From contig CANKZU010000007.1 in assembly GCA_947488615.1 (NCBI GenBank), forward strand, positions 62,001 through 126,000: a stretch of 64,000 bases of DNA. The letters are read 5' to 3'. The position numbers were made by a program, and so were the translations under genes. Under the pieces are notes generated by a model. The model was not told the DNA's origin. It saw only the letters and a list, made by a program, of their open reading frames with translations, and did no database searches. This stretch comes from an uncultured Aurantimonas sp. (lineage in GTDB: Bacteria > Pseudomonadota > Alphaproteobacteria > Rhizobiales > Rhizobiaceae). Of the stretch, positions 1 through 9,610 are shown one piece after another (within the stretch, counting starts at the first letter, position 1; every line of letters begins with the position of its first letter).

Positions 1-434
1 CCGATGTGCGGGTTGCCGGGGGGACAGCGCCCGACATCGCCCGCCTCGCCGATGCCGCCGGTCTTTCCGTCGAGACCGCGCTGCTTTACGCGGCGGGCAG
101 GACGCGGACCGGCACGCTGGAGGAGGCATTCGACGTGGCGGCGATCCCCCATGTCGTCTGGGAGGTCTACGAGATGATCCGTCTCGCGCCGGACGAAGCG
201 GCGGTCGCTTCCGTGCTCGCCGGCGCGGCGCCGGACGCCGTATTCGTGCTTTCGGCAGGGCAGGCGGAGGCATTTTGCGGGCTCGCCGCGCGGCTGCCGA
301 AGCTGTTCCAGCCGATGCCCGCCATTCTCGCTTTGTCGCGGCGAATCGCCGAGGCGCTGTCGCCGGCGCTTCGCCGCGATGCGATAATTTCTTCCGACGC
401 CCGGCTTGCGTCGCTTTTCGAATGCGTCGACTAA
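1..434 (+). CDS. hemD: Uroporphyrinogen-III synthase, C-terminal part (cut by window edge)
   Basis: This is the C-terminal ~143 residues of a protein whose reading frame is open to the left edge, so the true start lies outside the window. The fragment has the Ala/Leu-rich alpha/beta character of HemD and the ending SPALRRDAIISSDARLASL, typical of the alphaproteobacterial enzyme. HemD cyclises hydroxymethylbilane to uroporphyrinogen III in heme synthesis. The assignment leans on context: the next two genes, a mitofilin-like protein and HemY, follow hemD in most Hyphomicrobiales. The GTG at 6 is internal and not a start. Confidence 0.75.
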   Translation, partial: DVRVAGGTAPDIARLADAAGLSVETALLYAAGRTRTGTLEEAFDVAAIPHVVWEVYEMIRLAPDEAAVASVLAGAAPDAVFVLSAGQAEAFCGLAARLPKLFQPMPAILALSRRIAEALSPALRRDAIISSDARLASLFECVD

Positions 435-567
435 CCTAGTTTGATCGTTTGAACGAGACGATGCTTGCGCGGCCCGCACGAATGAAGGACCAATATGCCT
501 CGATTGAGTGCGGCGCGCGGAACGGGCGATTCCACGCGCCGGAGCCAGCAGGAATGGAGCAAACGCG

Positions 568-2403
568 ATGACCAACCGTCCCCGGCGGTCGAAGCCGAAG
601 CAGACGCGTGGGCAGACGATCGATCTCAAAGCGGAAAAGAACACTGTGACTGACGGCGACAAGAAAACGAATACCGAGGCACAGACCGCGGCGAAATCGG
701 GGGGCGGCACTGCCGCGCCTGCGACGACGACGGCGCAGCCGACCGTTCCGGCATCCGCGGAGCGCGCTGGCGCGACGTCGCCCGCCGCGTCGAGCGCGGC
801 GGCCTCTGCGCCTTCCAAGCCAGGCGACGCGAAGCCGGCGCCTGCCTCGTCGGCTGCGGCCACGCCGTCCGGGAAAGAGGACGCCAAGGCCGCGACTGCG
901 ACGGGCGGAGCGCTTGCATCGTCATCCGCCAAGCCGGCCGCAGCCAGCGGCACACCGGGATCGGTGCCCGCCACGCCAGCGGGGACACCACCCGTCGTCG
1001 GCGGCGCTAAGCCTGCCGCCGCCTCGCCCAGCGCGGCGACCAGGCCGGGCACGGCCACTGCGAGCACCAGCGCTTCGACCGCCAAGCCTGGCGACGCCAA
1101 GGCGACGCCCTCGTCCCCGGCGGCGCCCTCGTCTGCCATCAAGCCCGGGCCTGCGGCCGCGAGCCGGCCTTCGTCGGCTCCTGCAAGCACGTCCGCCACG
1201 ACGGGCGCGACCGCTCGGCCAACGGCGTCGCCCGCGACGGGCACCGGCTCTTCCAGAAGTGCCGCGCCAGCCCCTTCTTCCGGGACCGGCTTCGGCGGTG
1301 CCCTGGCGGCCGGCATCATTGGCGCGATCCTGGCCTTGGGTGGCGCGGCGGCGTTGCAGGCGGGCGGCTATCTGCCCGCGCTCGGCGGCGTGGAGGAGAC
1401 CGGCGAGGTTGCGGCAAGCGCCGAACAGCTCGATGCGTTGAGCGGCGAGGTCGCGGCCTTGCGCGACCAGGTGCAAAGCGCGCCCGCCGCACCCGACGCA
1501 CCTGCTGAAAATGGCGCGGCGGCGGAACAATTGGCGGCGTTCGGTCAGCGGATCGAGACGCTCGAAACCTCCGCGTCGACCGCGGGAGCGGAGGCGGCCG
1601 CGAGACTGCAGCAGGTCGCCGAGACTGCGGCGGCGGCACAAGAGACTGCCACGGCCGCGCAAGAGACCGCCAACGCGGCGCAACAGGCCGCAACCGCCGC
1701 GCAGCAGTCGGCGACGCAGGCCAATGAGGCCGCAACGGCGACGCAACAGGCTGCGGAGCAAGCGAGCGCGAAGGTCGATGAGGCCGTCGCCCAGTTCGAG
1801 AGCCGCATCGCCGGAATGGAAGCGAACAACCGCAGGGCGGACGTTGCGCTCGCGGCAGCGAATTTGAAATCCGCCATCGACCAGGGCGGGCCGTTCATGA
1901 GCCAGCTCGAGACCTATGCCGAGGCCACGGGCGCGGGCGCTGCTACGGACGATTTGCGGGCGTTCGCGGCCGACGGTGTGCCGTCGAAGCAGGCATTGGC
2001 GGCCGAGTGGCCGGCGGTCGAGGACGCAATCGCCGAAAGCCTGCGGCCAGCGCAGCCCGACGCGCCGGTGCAGGAGCAACTGCTTTCGGGGCTTCGCTCG
2101 CTTGTCCAGGTGCGACCCGACGGCCCCGCCCCGGCGGAAGCCAAGGGGCCAGACGCCGTGCTCTCGCGGCTTGACGCTGCCATCGAGAGCGGCGACCTCG
2201 CCGGATGGCAATCCGAATGGCAAACGCTTCCCCAGGCTGGACAGGACGCCAGCCAAGACTTCGCAAGCCGCGTCGCGGCGCGACTGACGGCGGACCGCGT
2301 CGTCGCCGAGGCGCTGTCTTCGGCGCTTGCCCCGGCGCCGGCAGGCGGAGCCGATAGCGCGCCTGCGGCTGACCAGCCAACCGGCCAAGCCAATCAGGGC
2401 TAA
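568..2403 (+). CDS. Mitofilin-like (COG4223/HemX-type) inner-membrane protein
   Basis: The 611-residue protein belongs to the alphaproteobacterial mitofilin-like family found between hemD and hemY. I chose ATG 568 over the in-frame upstream codon at 508 because the family-like lysine-rich opening MTNRPRRSKPKQ begins here. Residues ~30-240 are a low-complexity Ala/Pro/Ser/Thr tail with recurring KPGDAK units. One membrane segment lies at ~243-265, followed by a periplasmic coiled coil; around residues 358-400 it becomes an almost perfect 7-residue Ala/Gln/Thr repeat. The last ~150 residues are a helical domain. It probably organises inner-membrane structure or heme-enzyme complexes; its role is not established by the sequence alone. 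Confidence 0.75.
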   Translation: MTNRPRRSKPKQTRGQTIDLKAEKNTVTDGDKKTNTEAQTAAKSGGGTAAPATTTAQPTVPASAERAGATSPAASSAAASAPSKPGDAKPAPASSAAATPSGKEDAKAATATGGALASSSAKPAAASGTPGSVPATPAGTPPVVGGAKPAAASPSAATRPGTATASTSASTAKPGDAKATPSSPAAPSSAIKPGPAAASRPSSAPASTSATTGATARPTASPATGTGSSRSAAPAPSSGTGFGGALAAGIIGAILALGGAAALQAGGYLPALGGVEETGEVAASAEQLDALSGEVAALRDQVQSAPAAPDAPAENGAAAEQLAAFGQRIETLETSASTAGAEAAARLQQVAETAAAAQETATAAQETANAAQQAATAAQQSATQANEAATATQQAAEQASAKVDEAVAQFESRIAGMEANNRRADVALAAANLKSAIDQGGPFMSQLETYAEATGAGAATDDLRAFAADGVPSKQALAAEWPAVEDAIAESLRPAQPDAPVQEQLLSGLRSLVQVRPDGPAPAEAKGPDAVLSRLDAAIESGDLAGWQSEWQTLPQAGQDASQDFASRVAARLTADRVVAEALSSALAPAPAGGADSAPAADQPTGQANQG

Positions 2404-2412
2404 GGAATTAAC

Positions 2413-4074
2413 ATGCTGCGAATCCTCGCCTTCTTTCTCATCGTCCTGGCCGCAGGCATCGGTTTTTCCTGGCTGGCGGACAATCCCGGCCAGGTGACCT
2501 TCGTCTGGCAGGGGCAGAATGTCGAAACCAGCCTGATGATGTTCCTGATCGCGCTCGGTGCGCTGATCGCCGCGGTTCTCCTCGTCGTCTGGCTGGTCGG
2601 GGCCTTCTTCAAGACGCCGGGCGCAATCGGCAGCTGGTGGAGCACTCGCAAGCGCGATCGCGGCTACCATGCGCTGTCGGCCGGCATCCTGGCCGCCGGT
2701 GCTGGCGACGCGATCGAGGCGCGACGGATGACCAAGCGCAGCGAAAAGCTGCTGGACACACGCAAGGAGCCGCTGATTCGCTTCCTCGACGCCCAGACGG
2801 CGATGATCGAGGGTGATCATGCGCGGGCGCGTGGCGCCTTCGAGCAGATGGAGCGCGATCCCGAGACGCGCTTGCTCGCGCTGCGCGGCCTGTTCCTGGA
2901 AGCCGAACGTGTTGGCGACGAGGGCGCGGCTCGCCATTATGCCGAACGGGCAGTGCGGATCGCGCCGCATGTGCCCTGGGCCGGTGGCGCCGTTCTGGAA
3001 GCCAAGTCGCTTGCCGGCGAATGGGACGGGGCGCTTGATATTCTCGAGGCGCAGAAGAATACCCGCCTGATCGACCGGGACGAATCCAAGCGGCTGCGCG
3101 CGGTGCTTCTGACCGCCAAGGCGATGACGGTCGCCGAGAGCGATCCGTCGGCGGCTAAGGTCGCCGGTATCGAGGCGCAGAAGCTCGCGCCGGAGCTGAC
3201 CCCGGCTGCTCTGGTGGCGGCGGAAGCGCTGTTCCGGCTAGGCGACCTTCGACGCGGCGCGAAGATCCTCGAATCCAGCTGGACGCACGCCCCCCATCCG
3301 GACATCGCCGAGACCTATGTGCGCGCACGCCCCGGCGATTCCGCCGAGGACCGGCTGAAGCGGGCGCGCAAGCTGCACGGTCTGCGTCCCGGCAATTTCG
3401 AGGCGGAGATGTGTCTCGCCCGCGCAGCGCGCGACGCCGGCGACTTCGCGCTGGCGCGCAAGTCGGCGCTCGCGGCGGTCGAGGCGGAACCACGCGAAAG
3501 CGGTTACCTGCTGCTCGCCGACATCGAGGAAGAAGACACCGGCGAGGTGGGCCGGGTGCGCGAATGGCTGGCCAAGGCGATCCGCGCGGAGCGCGACCCG
3601 GCCTGGACCGCCGACGGCTACGTGTCGAAGGTCTGGGCGCCGACATCGCCGGTGACCGGGCGGCTCGACGCCTTTCGCTGGAAGGTGCCGGTGGAGCACA
3701 TGGGGGGCGAAGGCCGGCTCATCGAAGCCGATGCGGGCCGCGATGCCCAGACGATCGAAGTGACCGAAATTCCTGCGGCCGAGCCGAAGCGCACCGACAA
3801 GGCGGTGGACGCACTGGCCACGTCGATCGAGGCCGGGAATGGCGGTGACGGCGCAGCGTCCCCGCCCAAACAAACGAGCGCTCCCGCGACGCAGGGCGGT
3901 CCGCAGAAGACTGAAACATCATCTCAGAACGGTGCGCCGGACCAATCCAAGCCGGAGCCAGCGAAGGCCGCGGATGCCTCCGGCGGCGGCAAGAACAAGC
4001 CGGATGGCGACAAGCCTGCGGAACGCGACGCGGCGCCAACCAGCGAGGACCGCAAGGAGGCTCGCTTCGCTTGA
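2413..4074 (+). CDS. HemY-like TPR membrane protein of the heme cluster
   Basis: The 553-residue protein has two N-terminal membrane helices (about 3-21 and 38-65) with the HemY_N pattern WLADNPGQVTFVWQG between them. A long TPR-like helical repeat region runs to ~440, and a disordered Pro/Lys/Ala tail follows. It starts 9 bp after the mitofilin-like gene and is surely cotranscribed. HemY proteins of this type are not the protoporphyrinogen oxidase that shares the name; they are thought to scaffold late heme-synthesis enzymes. The family and membrane layout are clear, the molecular role is inferred. Confidence 0.85.
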   Translation: MLRILAFFLIVLAAGIGFSWLADNPGQVTFVWQGQNVETSLMMFLIALGALIAAVLLVVWLVGAFFKTPGAIGSWWSTRKRDRGYHALSAGILAAGAGDAIEARRMTKRSEKLLDTRKEPLIRFLDAQTAMIEGDHARARGAFEQMERDPETRLLALRGLFLEAERVGDEGAARHYAERAVRIAPHVPWAGGAVLEAKSLAGEWDGALDILEAQKNTRLIDRDESKRLRAVLLTAKAMTVAESDPSAAKVAGIEAQKLAPELTPAALVAAEALFRLGDLRRGAKILESSWTHAPHPDIAETYVRARPGDSAEDRLKRARKLHGLRPGNFEAEMCLARAARDAGDFALARKSALAAVEAEPRESGYLLLADIEEEDTGEVGRVREWLAKAIRAERDPAWTADGYVSKVWAPTSPVTGRLDAFRWKVPVEHMGGEGRLIEADAGRDAQTIEVTEIPAAEPKRTDKAVDALATSIEAGNGGDGAASPPKQTSAPATQGGPQKTETSSQNGAPDQSKPEPAKAADASGGGKNKPDGDKPAERDAAPTSEDRKEARFA

Positions 4075-4116
4075 CCGGAGCCGTCGGTCGGTCCAATCAA
4101 CCGAGCAGAGCGTGAG

Positions 4117-4587
4117 ATGATGTTCGAGGCGTTTCGGGAATTCCTGCAGACGATCGGCAAGGACGTGGCGGCAACCGATGCGTCGGGCGCCGACGATCTA
4201 CGGGTGGCGACCGCGGCGCTTTTGTTCCACGTCATCGGCGCCGACGGCATCGTCACGGACGAAGAGCGGACAAAAATGCGGGCGGTGTTGGCGAAGGAGT
4301 TCCAGCTCGACCCGGCCGAGGCCGCCAAGATTGCCGAAGCCGGCCGCGAGGCGGATGCCGGGGCCGTCGATCTCTATCAGTTCACCTCGGTCCTCAAGGC
4401 GCGGATGGAGGCGGAGCACAGGGTCCGTTTCGTCGAGATGCTTTGGGAGGTGACTTACGCCGACGGCGAGGTCCATGAACTCGAGGACAATCTCATCTGG
4501 CGCATTTCCGATCTTCTCGGGGTTTCGACGCGCGACCGGATGCTGATGAAGCGGGAGGCGGCAATCAGGAGCGGGCTTTCCGACTGA
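4117..4587 (+). CDS. TerB-family (tellurite-resistance-like) small helical protein
   Basis: The product is 156 residues, all-helical, with the two acidic TerB motifs: DGIVTDEE near residue 47 and YADGEVHELEDN near 112. TerB domains occur singly in many proteobacteria without tellurite-resistance operons; here no terC, terD or terE is near. Its stop codon overlaps the start of the next gene by one base (TGATG), so translation of the two is probably coupled. A metal-binding or stress role is possible but not shown. Confidence 0.8.
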   Translation: MMFEAFREFLQTIGKDVAATDASGADDLRVATAALLFHVIGADGIVTDEERTKMRAVLAKEFQLDPAEAAKIAEAGREADAGAVDLYQFTSVLKARMEAEHRVRFVEMLWEVTYADGEVHELEDNLIWRISDLLGVSTRDRMLMKREAAIRSGLSD

Positions 4588-5375
4588 TGGCTTATTACGA
4601 CAAGCGCGAACAGGACGCCGCCGAAACGGTCCGTCATGCGGCGGCGGAACACCGCTACAGCCTCGATGGCGCGGACCGGCGGCCGATACTGGTCGTCCTC
4701 CATCAGGAAACCTCGACTCCCGGCCGCGTCGGGCAGATGCTTGAGGCGCACGGCGTCACGCTCGATATTCGCCGGCCGGTGATGGGCGATCCGCTGCCCG
4801 ACACGCTCAACGAGCACGGCGGCGCCATCGTCTTCGGCGGACCGCCCAGCGCCAACGACACCGACGCGCATCTCGTCCGCGAAATCGACTGGCTCAAGGT
4901 GCCATTGGCCGAGGAGCGGCCGTTTCTCGGTATTTGCCTCGGCGCGCAGATGCTCGCCAAGCATCTCGGCGCACCGATCGCCAGCCATCCGCAGGGTTTT
5001 GCCGAGGTCGGCTTTTACCCGATCCAGGCGACCACCGAGGGGCGAATGCTGATGCAGCACTGGCCCAACATGGTCTATCAATGGCACCGCGAGGGCTTCG
5101 ACCTGCCGCATGGCGCGAAACGCCTGGCCAAGGGCGACTGGTACCCGAACCAGGCGTTCAGCTATGGCAAGGCCGCCTATGGCGTGCAGTTCCATGCCGA
5201 ACTGACGCTCGCCATGATGCACCGCTGGACGACGCGCGGGCATGAACGGCTGAAGCTGCCGGGCGCGCAGGCGCGGCGCCAGCACTTCGACGGGCGGGCG
5301 ATCTACGACGCGCCGATCCGACGTTGGCTGGAAGAATTCCTCGCCCGCATTTTTGGCGCGCGGGTGGAGAAGTGA
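4587..5375 (+). CDS. Class I glutamine amidotransferase
   Basis: The 262-residue protein carries a complete class I GATase triad: Cys117 in LGICLGAQM and His203/Glu205 in VQFHAE. It resembles the free-standing GMP-synthase-like amidotransferases rather than GuaA itself, since no ATP-pyrophosphatase domain is attached. Such proteins hydrolyse glutamine or gamma-glutamyl compounds, or partner with an unlinked synthetase. The gene overlaps the TerB-like gene by one base and is followed 9 bp later by a HAD hydrolase, forming a tight three-gene set. The substrate cannot be told from sequence. Confidence 0.85.
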   Translation: MAYYDKREQDAAETVRHAAAEHRYSLDGADRRPILVVLHQETSTPGRVGQMLEAHGVTLDIRRPVMGDPLPDTLNEHGGAIVFGGPPSANDTDAHLVREIDWLKVPLAEERPFLGICLGAQMLAKHLGAPIASHPQGFAEVGFYPIQATTEGRMLMQHWPNMVYQWHREGFDLPHGAKRLAKGDWYPNQAFSYGKAAYGVQFHAELTLAMMHRWTTRGHERLKLPGAQARRQHFDGRAIYDAPIRRWLEEFLARIFGARVEK

Positions 5376-5384
5376 GACCGGATC

Positions 5385-6092
5385 ATGCCATCCAGCCCGA
5401 CGCTTACCACCATCGGCTTCGATGCCGACGACACGCTCTGGCACAATGAACGGTTCTTCCAACTGACCGAGGCGCGGTTTCGCGAGATGCTCGCGGACCA
5501 CGCGGAAGGCGCGGTCGTGTCGAGCCGGCTGCTCGAGGCCGAGCGCCGCAACCTCGCCCATTACGGCTTCGGCATCAAAGGCTTCGTCTTGTCGATGATC
5601 GAGACCGCGCTCGATGTCACCGGCGACGCCGCCTCGCCGGCGATAGTGCGCCAGATCCTCGATGCCGGCCGCGAGATGCTGGAGCATCCGGTCGAGACGC
5701 TGCCGGAGGCGGAGGAGACGCTGGAGGCGCTCGCCGGACGCTACCGGCTGGTGCTGATCACCAAGGGCGATCTGTTCGACCAGGAAAGGAAGCTCGCCGC
5801 CTCCGGGCTCGGCGATTTCTTCGACGCGGTCGAGATCGTCAGCGACAAGTCGGCGACGACCTACGAACGGATTTTCGCGCGCCACGGCGATGGGCCTGCG
5901 CGGGCGATGATGGTCGGCAATTCGCTGAAATCGGACGTCCTGCCGGCGCTCGCCGCAGGCTCTTACGGCGTGCATGTGCCGCATGATCTGACCTGGGCGC
6001 TGGAACACGCCGAGGCGCCGGCGGGCGAACCGCGCTTTCGCCGGATCGAGCGGCTCGGCGAGGTGCCGGGGCTGATCGGAGCACTCTGCTGA
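5385..6092 (+). CDS. HAD-family hydrolase
   Basis: The 235-residue protein begins with the HAD nucleophile motif FDADDTLW (Asp13 and Asp15). It has the Lys of motif III in VLITKGD and the motif IV region MMVGNSLKSDVLPALAAG. It is a cytoplasmic phosphatase-like member with a helical cap inserted after motif I. The gene follows the amidotransferase closely and is convergent with the MFS gene. Its substrate is not predictable; small-molecule phosphatases of sugars or nucleotides are typical. Confidence 0.85.
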   Translation: MPSSPTLTTIGFDADDTLWHNERFFQLTEARFREMLADHAEGAVVSSRLLEAERRNLAHYGFGIKGFVLSMIETALDVTGDAASPAIVRQILDAGREMLEHPVETLPEAEETLEALAGRYRLVLITKGDLFDQERKLAASGLGDFFDAVEIVSDKSATTYERIFARHGDGPARAMMVGNSLKSDVLPALAAGSYGVHVPHDLTWALEHAEAPAGEPRFRRIERLGEVPGLIGALC

Positions 6093-6115
6093 GACTCTCC
6101 GTTCGGGCCGAGGCG

Positions 6116-7411
6116 TCAGTCCCGGCCGGCGAGATGGCGGACCTGGCGCAGGTCCGGGAACATCCAGGCCCACAGGCCGGTGACGCCCACGGTCGCGGCA
6201 CCGCCCAAGACAACGGCCGGCACCGCACCGATCCAGAACGCCATGACCCCGGCGCGGAATTCGCCGAGTTCGTTGGAGGCGCCGAGGAACACCATGTTGA
6301 CGGCGTTGACCCGGCCGCGCACCGCGTCCGGGGTCCACAGTTGCAGCAAGGTCTCGCGGACATAGACGCTGATCATGTCGGAGGCGCCCATCAGCACGAG
6401 CGCGACGATCGCCAGCCACGGGACCGTGGCGAGGCCGAACACCACCGTGAAGGCGCCGAACAGGCCGACGAAGGCGAACATGATCGCGCCGGCATTGTCC
6501 TTGACCGGATGGGCGGCGAGCCAGACCGCCATGGCAACGGCGCCGATTCCCGGCGCGGCGCGCAACAAGCCGAGGCCCCAGGGGCCGACCTCCAGCACAT
6601 CGCGGGCATAGACCGGCATCAGCGCCACCGCGCCGCCCAAAAGCACCGCGAAGAGGTCGAGCGAGATCGCACCGAGCACCACCTTTTCCGACCAGATGTA
6701 GCGGAAGCCGGCGACGACCGTCTCAAAGCTCGCCGGTTCGGAAACGCGCTTGTGGGCGGGCGTACGGATCGACATCACCAGCGTCGCGGCGCCGAGAAAG
6801 AGCATGAGGCCGGTGCCATAGGCGGCAAGCGGCGAGACGCCGTAGAGGAGACCGCCGGCGACCGGGCCGACGATTGCCGCGATCTGCCAGGAGGAGGAAT
6901 TCCAGGCGATGGCGTTGGCAAGCTCCTGCCGGGTCACGAGATTGACCACGAGCGATTGCGAGGACGGGCCGAAGAAGGCGCGGGCGATGCCGAAGCCGAC
7001 GAGGACGGCGAAGACCGGCAGCGGCGAGGCGAGACCGTTGAAGGTGAGCAGCAGCAGCGCGAGTGCGCCGACAGCCTCGATGAGGATCGCGAGCCCCATG
7101 ATCAGCCGCCGCGAGAACCGGTCGGCCGCCGCGCCGGTAACGAGGACCAGAAGAAGCGCCGGCAGGAACTGGCAAAGGCCGACGATGCCGAGATCGAGCG
7201 GGTTGCGGGTCAGATCATAGATCTGCCAGCCGACCGACACGATGACGATCTGGATGGCGAAGGTGGAGAAAAAGCGGGCGAGCCAGTAGCGCAGGAAGCG
7301 CGGATTGCGGAAGGCGGCGAAGCGGTCATCGTCCGGGATGGCGCTCCGGTCGGAGGCGGGCTCAGAGTCGGCCTCGGCTTCCACGTCCTGGGTCACGACC
7401 GCACCTGCCAT
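6116..7411 (-). CDS. MFS transporter, EntS/DUF894-like exporter
   Basis: The 431-residue protein has a ~30-residue acidic N-terminal tail and about 12 hydrophobic segments. The opening FRNPRFLRYWLARFFSTFA and the loop AADRFSRRL fit the EntS-like branch of the major facilitator superfamily. These inner-membrane proteins export siderophores or other small molecules by proton antiport. No siderophore synthesis gene is near, so the substrate is open. It is convergent with the HAD gene, and the promoter side faces tRNA-Ala. Confidence 0.8.
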   Translation of the reverse strand: MAGAVVTQDVEAEADSEPASDRSAIPDDDRFAAFRNPRFLRYWLARFFSTFAIQIVIVSVGWQIYDLTRNPLDLGIVGLCQFLPALLLVLVTGAAADRFSRRLIMGLAILIEAVGALALLLLTFNGLASPLPVFAVLVGFGIARAFFGPSSQSLVVNLVTRQELANAIAWNSSSWQIAAIVGPVAGGLLYGVSPLAAYGTGLMLFLGAATLVMSIRTPAHKRVSEPASFETVVAGFRYIWSEKVVLGAISLDLFAVLLGGAVALMPVYARDVLEVGPWGLGLLRAAPGIGAVAMAVWLAAHPVKDNAGAIMFAFVGLFGAFTVVFGLATVPWLAIVALVLMGASDMISVYVRETLLQLWTPDAVRGRVNAVNMVFLGASNELGEFRAGVMAFWIGAVPAVVLGGAATVGVTGLWAWMFPDLRQVRHLAGRD

Positions 7412-7480
7412 GGTTCGGCCCGAACCGTCGGGCGCGTCACACCAGGCTTACGGGACGTCCTGGACAAGCATGAGACTGGC

Positions 7481-7556
<76 letters not shown>

Positions 7557-7710
7557 GTCCACCATCGCGATCGGGATATAGGGTGCGGGGCTCGGCGGTG
7601 TCAACGGGCAATCGGCGGCGCCATCATCTCTCGGCGCCGCCGTCGCCGGCTTGCGATTTCAAGGGGCGATGGCTACATCGGGGCACGTCGTCGCAAAGGT
7701 CCGGATATTC

Positions 7711-8013
7711 ATGCTCGCAGTCACTTTCGTTCTCTATCAGGCGCTCAATCTGTATTGGTGGATCGTCATCGCATCGGCGATCCTGTCCTGGCTCTATGCC
7801 TTCAACATCGTCAATCCGGGCAATCCCTTCGTCGATTCGGTCGGGCGCTTCCTGTGGCAGCTAACCGAGCCGGTCTATCGGCGCATCCGCAAAGTGCTTC
7901 CCGATCTTGGCGGCATCGACCTGTCGCCGCTGGTCGTGCTGTTCGCGATCATGTTCCTGCAGTATCTGCTGGTCTATTACGTCAATCCCGCGATCTACAG
8001 CGCCGGCGTCTGA
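7711..8013 (+). CDS. YggT-family integral membrane protein
   Basis: The protein is 100 residues if it starts at ATG 7711, which gives the usual family opening MLAVTFVLYQALNLYWW; an upstream in-frame start at 7651 would add 20 non-conserved residues. There are two membrane helices, at about 5-30 and 68-95, with the conserved SWLYAFNIVNP and LTEPVYRRIRK segments. YggT proteins are linked to membrane or division functions in proteobacteria and often neighbour the YggU/DUF167 gene, as here. Confidence 0.85.
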   Translation: MLAVTFVLYQALNLYWWIVIASAILSWLYAFNIVNPGNPFVDSVGRFLWQLTEPVYRRIRKVLPDLGGIDLSPLVVLFAIMFLQYLLVYYVNPAIYSAGV

Positions 8014-8035
8014 GCCGGTCGAGCGACGGTCGGCG

Positions 8036-8347
8036 GTGCCGAAGCCGCGCTTCTGGCACGTCGTCGATGAGGCCGTGCTCGTCCAGGTCAGGCTGACGCC
8101 GAAATCCTCGGTCGACCGGATCGACGGACCGGAAGCGGATGCCGACGGGCGTTTGCATCTACGCGCGCGGGTCCGGGCGGTGCCGGAGGATGGCAAGGCG
8201 AACAAGGCGTTGACGGCTATGCTGGCCAAGGCGGTGGGCGTGTCGAAATCGGCCGTTGCGGTGGTTGCCGGTCACGCATCACGCGCGAAGACGCTGCGCA
8301 TCGAGGGTGATTCAACGGCGCTGACAGCCGTTTTCTCCGCGCTTTGA
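8036..8347 (+). CDS. DUF167 (YggU-like) protein
   Basis: The product is 103 residues from GTG 8036. It contains the DUF167 signature in order: VRLTPKSSVDRIDG, LRARVRAVPEDGKAN and VAGHASRAKTLRIEG. The in-frame stretch before 8036 overlaps the yggT end and is not conserved, so GTG 8036, 22 bp after the yggT stop, is the better start. DUF167 proteins are small soluble proteins of unknown function, regularly encoded next to yggT. Confidence 0.85.
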   Translation: MPKPRFWHVVDEAVLVQVRLTPKSSVDRIDGPEADADGRLHLRARVRAVPEDGKANKALTAMLAKAVGVSKSAVAVVAGHASRAKTLRIEGDSTALTAVFSAL

Positions 8348-8378
8348 CGGATCACCCTTCCCATCATGCCGCGGACGC

Positions 8379-8416
8379 AAAAACGCCGCCCGTCCGTTGT
8401 CCACGGCGGCGGCGTT
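8379..8416 (-). terminator. Rho-independent terminator of the DUF1127 gene
   Basis: A 9-bp GC-rich stem (arms 8382-8390 and 8408-8416) reads into five consecutive T residues on the minus strand. It lies about 100 bp beyond the stop of the minus-strand DUF1127 gene. Confidence 0.6.
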
Positions 8417-8518
8417 GAGGCGGTATCTCGTCGGATCGCCGGCCCGGAGGGTCCAGCGGTCCGATGCTCGACCAAAGCGTTACAGCGTCATTTGTGCGTC
8501 CGCAGGACGCACGCCGCT

Positions 8519-8665
8519 TTAGCGGCCGAAGCGAACAGCGCGCGCGATGTCGGCACGGCCGACGCCGATGTCGGACAGGGCGCGGTCGTCCATCATGGAC
8601 AACTGGCGAATGTCGTTGCGCTGGTTGCGGTAAGCCTGCAGGCGGCTGGTGAGATGGCGAAACAT
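8519..8665 (-). CDS. DUF1127 small protein
   Basis: The 48-residue product has the DUF1127 core QLSMMDDRALSDIGVGRADI, an Arg-rich mini-domain widespread in alphaproteobacteria. ATG 8665 gives the usual family length; the longer frame to 8734 adds a Cys-rich stretch unlike the family. Some DUF1127 proteins bind RNA or act in phosphate and sRNA pathways, but function here is unknown. A terminator follows at 8379-8416. Confidence 0.8.
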   Translation of the reverse strand: MFRHLTSRLQAYRNQRNDIRQLSMMDDRALSDIGVGRADIARAVRFGR

Positions 8666-8881
8666 GGGTTCTGGCCAGACAGGTCGTTGCGATGACCCCG
8701 ACATAGTATATTGCGTTGCACAAGAGCAGGGCATGAACTTGCAAATCTGATGTGCAAACTGCGCATGACGTAGGCACCCGGAAATTTACCGGATATCAAC
8801 CGTTCCTGAAGTGATCGCTCTTCGTTCGCGGAAGGTTGCGGCCGCACGAGCGGCGCTGGCGCGCCGCCCGTCCGGTTTTGC

Positions 8882-9418
8882 TCAGGCCTTGGTCTGCTTC
8901 TCGCGTTCGATGGCTTCGGTAATCAGCGTGCGCGCCTTGTCGCTATCACCCCAATCGCCGATCTTCACCCACTTGCCGGGCTCCAGATCCTTGTAGTGCT
9001 CGAAGAAATGCTCGACCTGCTGCAGCGTGATCTCCGGCAGGTCCTTGTATTCCGTGACCATCTCGAAGCGGCGGGTGATGTGCGGCGAGGGCACGGCGAT
9101 GATCTTCTCGTCCTGGCCCTTGTTGTCTTCCATGACCAGAACGCCGATCGGCCGGCAGTTGATGACGCAGCCGGGAAACAGCGGGCGGGTGTTGCAGATC
9201 AGGACGTCGATGGGATCGCCATCGTCGGACAGCGTATGCGGAACGAAGCCGTAATTGCCCGGATAGGTCATCGGCGTGTAGAGGAACCGGTCGACGACGA
9301 GGCAACCGGCCTCCTTGTCCATCTCGTATTTGATCGGATGACCGCCCAGCGGCACCTCGATGATGACGTTGATATCGTCGGGGGGAGTGTTGCCGATGGC
9401 GATCGCATCGATGCGCAT
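8882..9418 (-). CDS. ppa: Inorganic pyrophosphatase
   Basis: The 178-residue protein is a full-length family I soluble pyrophosphatase. The signature DGDPIDVL (residues 66-73) carries the metal-binding Asp residues, and the N-terminal [14 protein letters not shown] and [11 protein letters not shown] segments are standard. It hydrolyses pyrophosphate from biosynthetic reactions in the cytoplasm. It stands alone, preceded by a ~190-bp non-coding gap. Confidence 0.97.
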   Translation of the reverse strand: MRIDAIAIGNTPPDDINVIIEVPLGGHPIKYEMDKEAGCLVVDRFLYTPMTYPGNYGFVPHTLSDDGDPIDVLICNTRPLFPGCVINCRPIGVLVMEDNKGQDEKIIAVPSPHITRRFEMVTEYKDLPEITLQQVEHFFEHYKDLEPGKWVKIGDWGDSDKARTLITEAIEREKQTKA

Positions 9419-9610
9419 GATCTGTCCTCATCACTGTCTCGGGCCGGACGGTCGGCGCGTCAGGGGGCACCGACGGCATGAACACCGGGATTGGCTTGTC
9501 AAAGCGCGGGGAATCTCGATCTGGGGCGCCTTGGGGCTCGTCCGATGCTCTAGCCGCTCCCGAAGGGCGGTGCAACAAACCCGTGCGATCGCCACGATAA
9601 CGGCCCGTTA

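Noticed and set aside
922..2970. Long minus-strand open frame (682 residues) opposite the mitofilin-like and HemY genes
   Set aside because: It is Arg/Gly-rich with no recognisable domain, and the plus-strand genes are clearly real. High GC makes antisense frames stay open.
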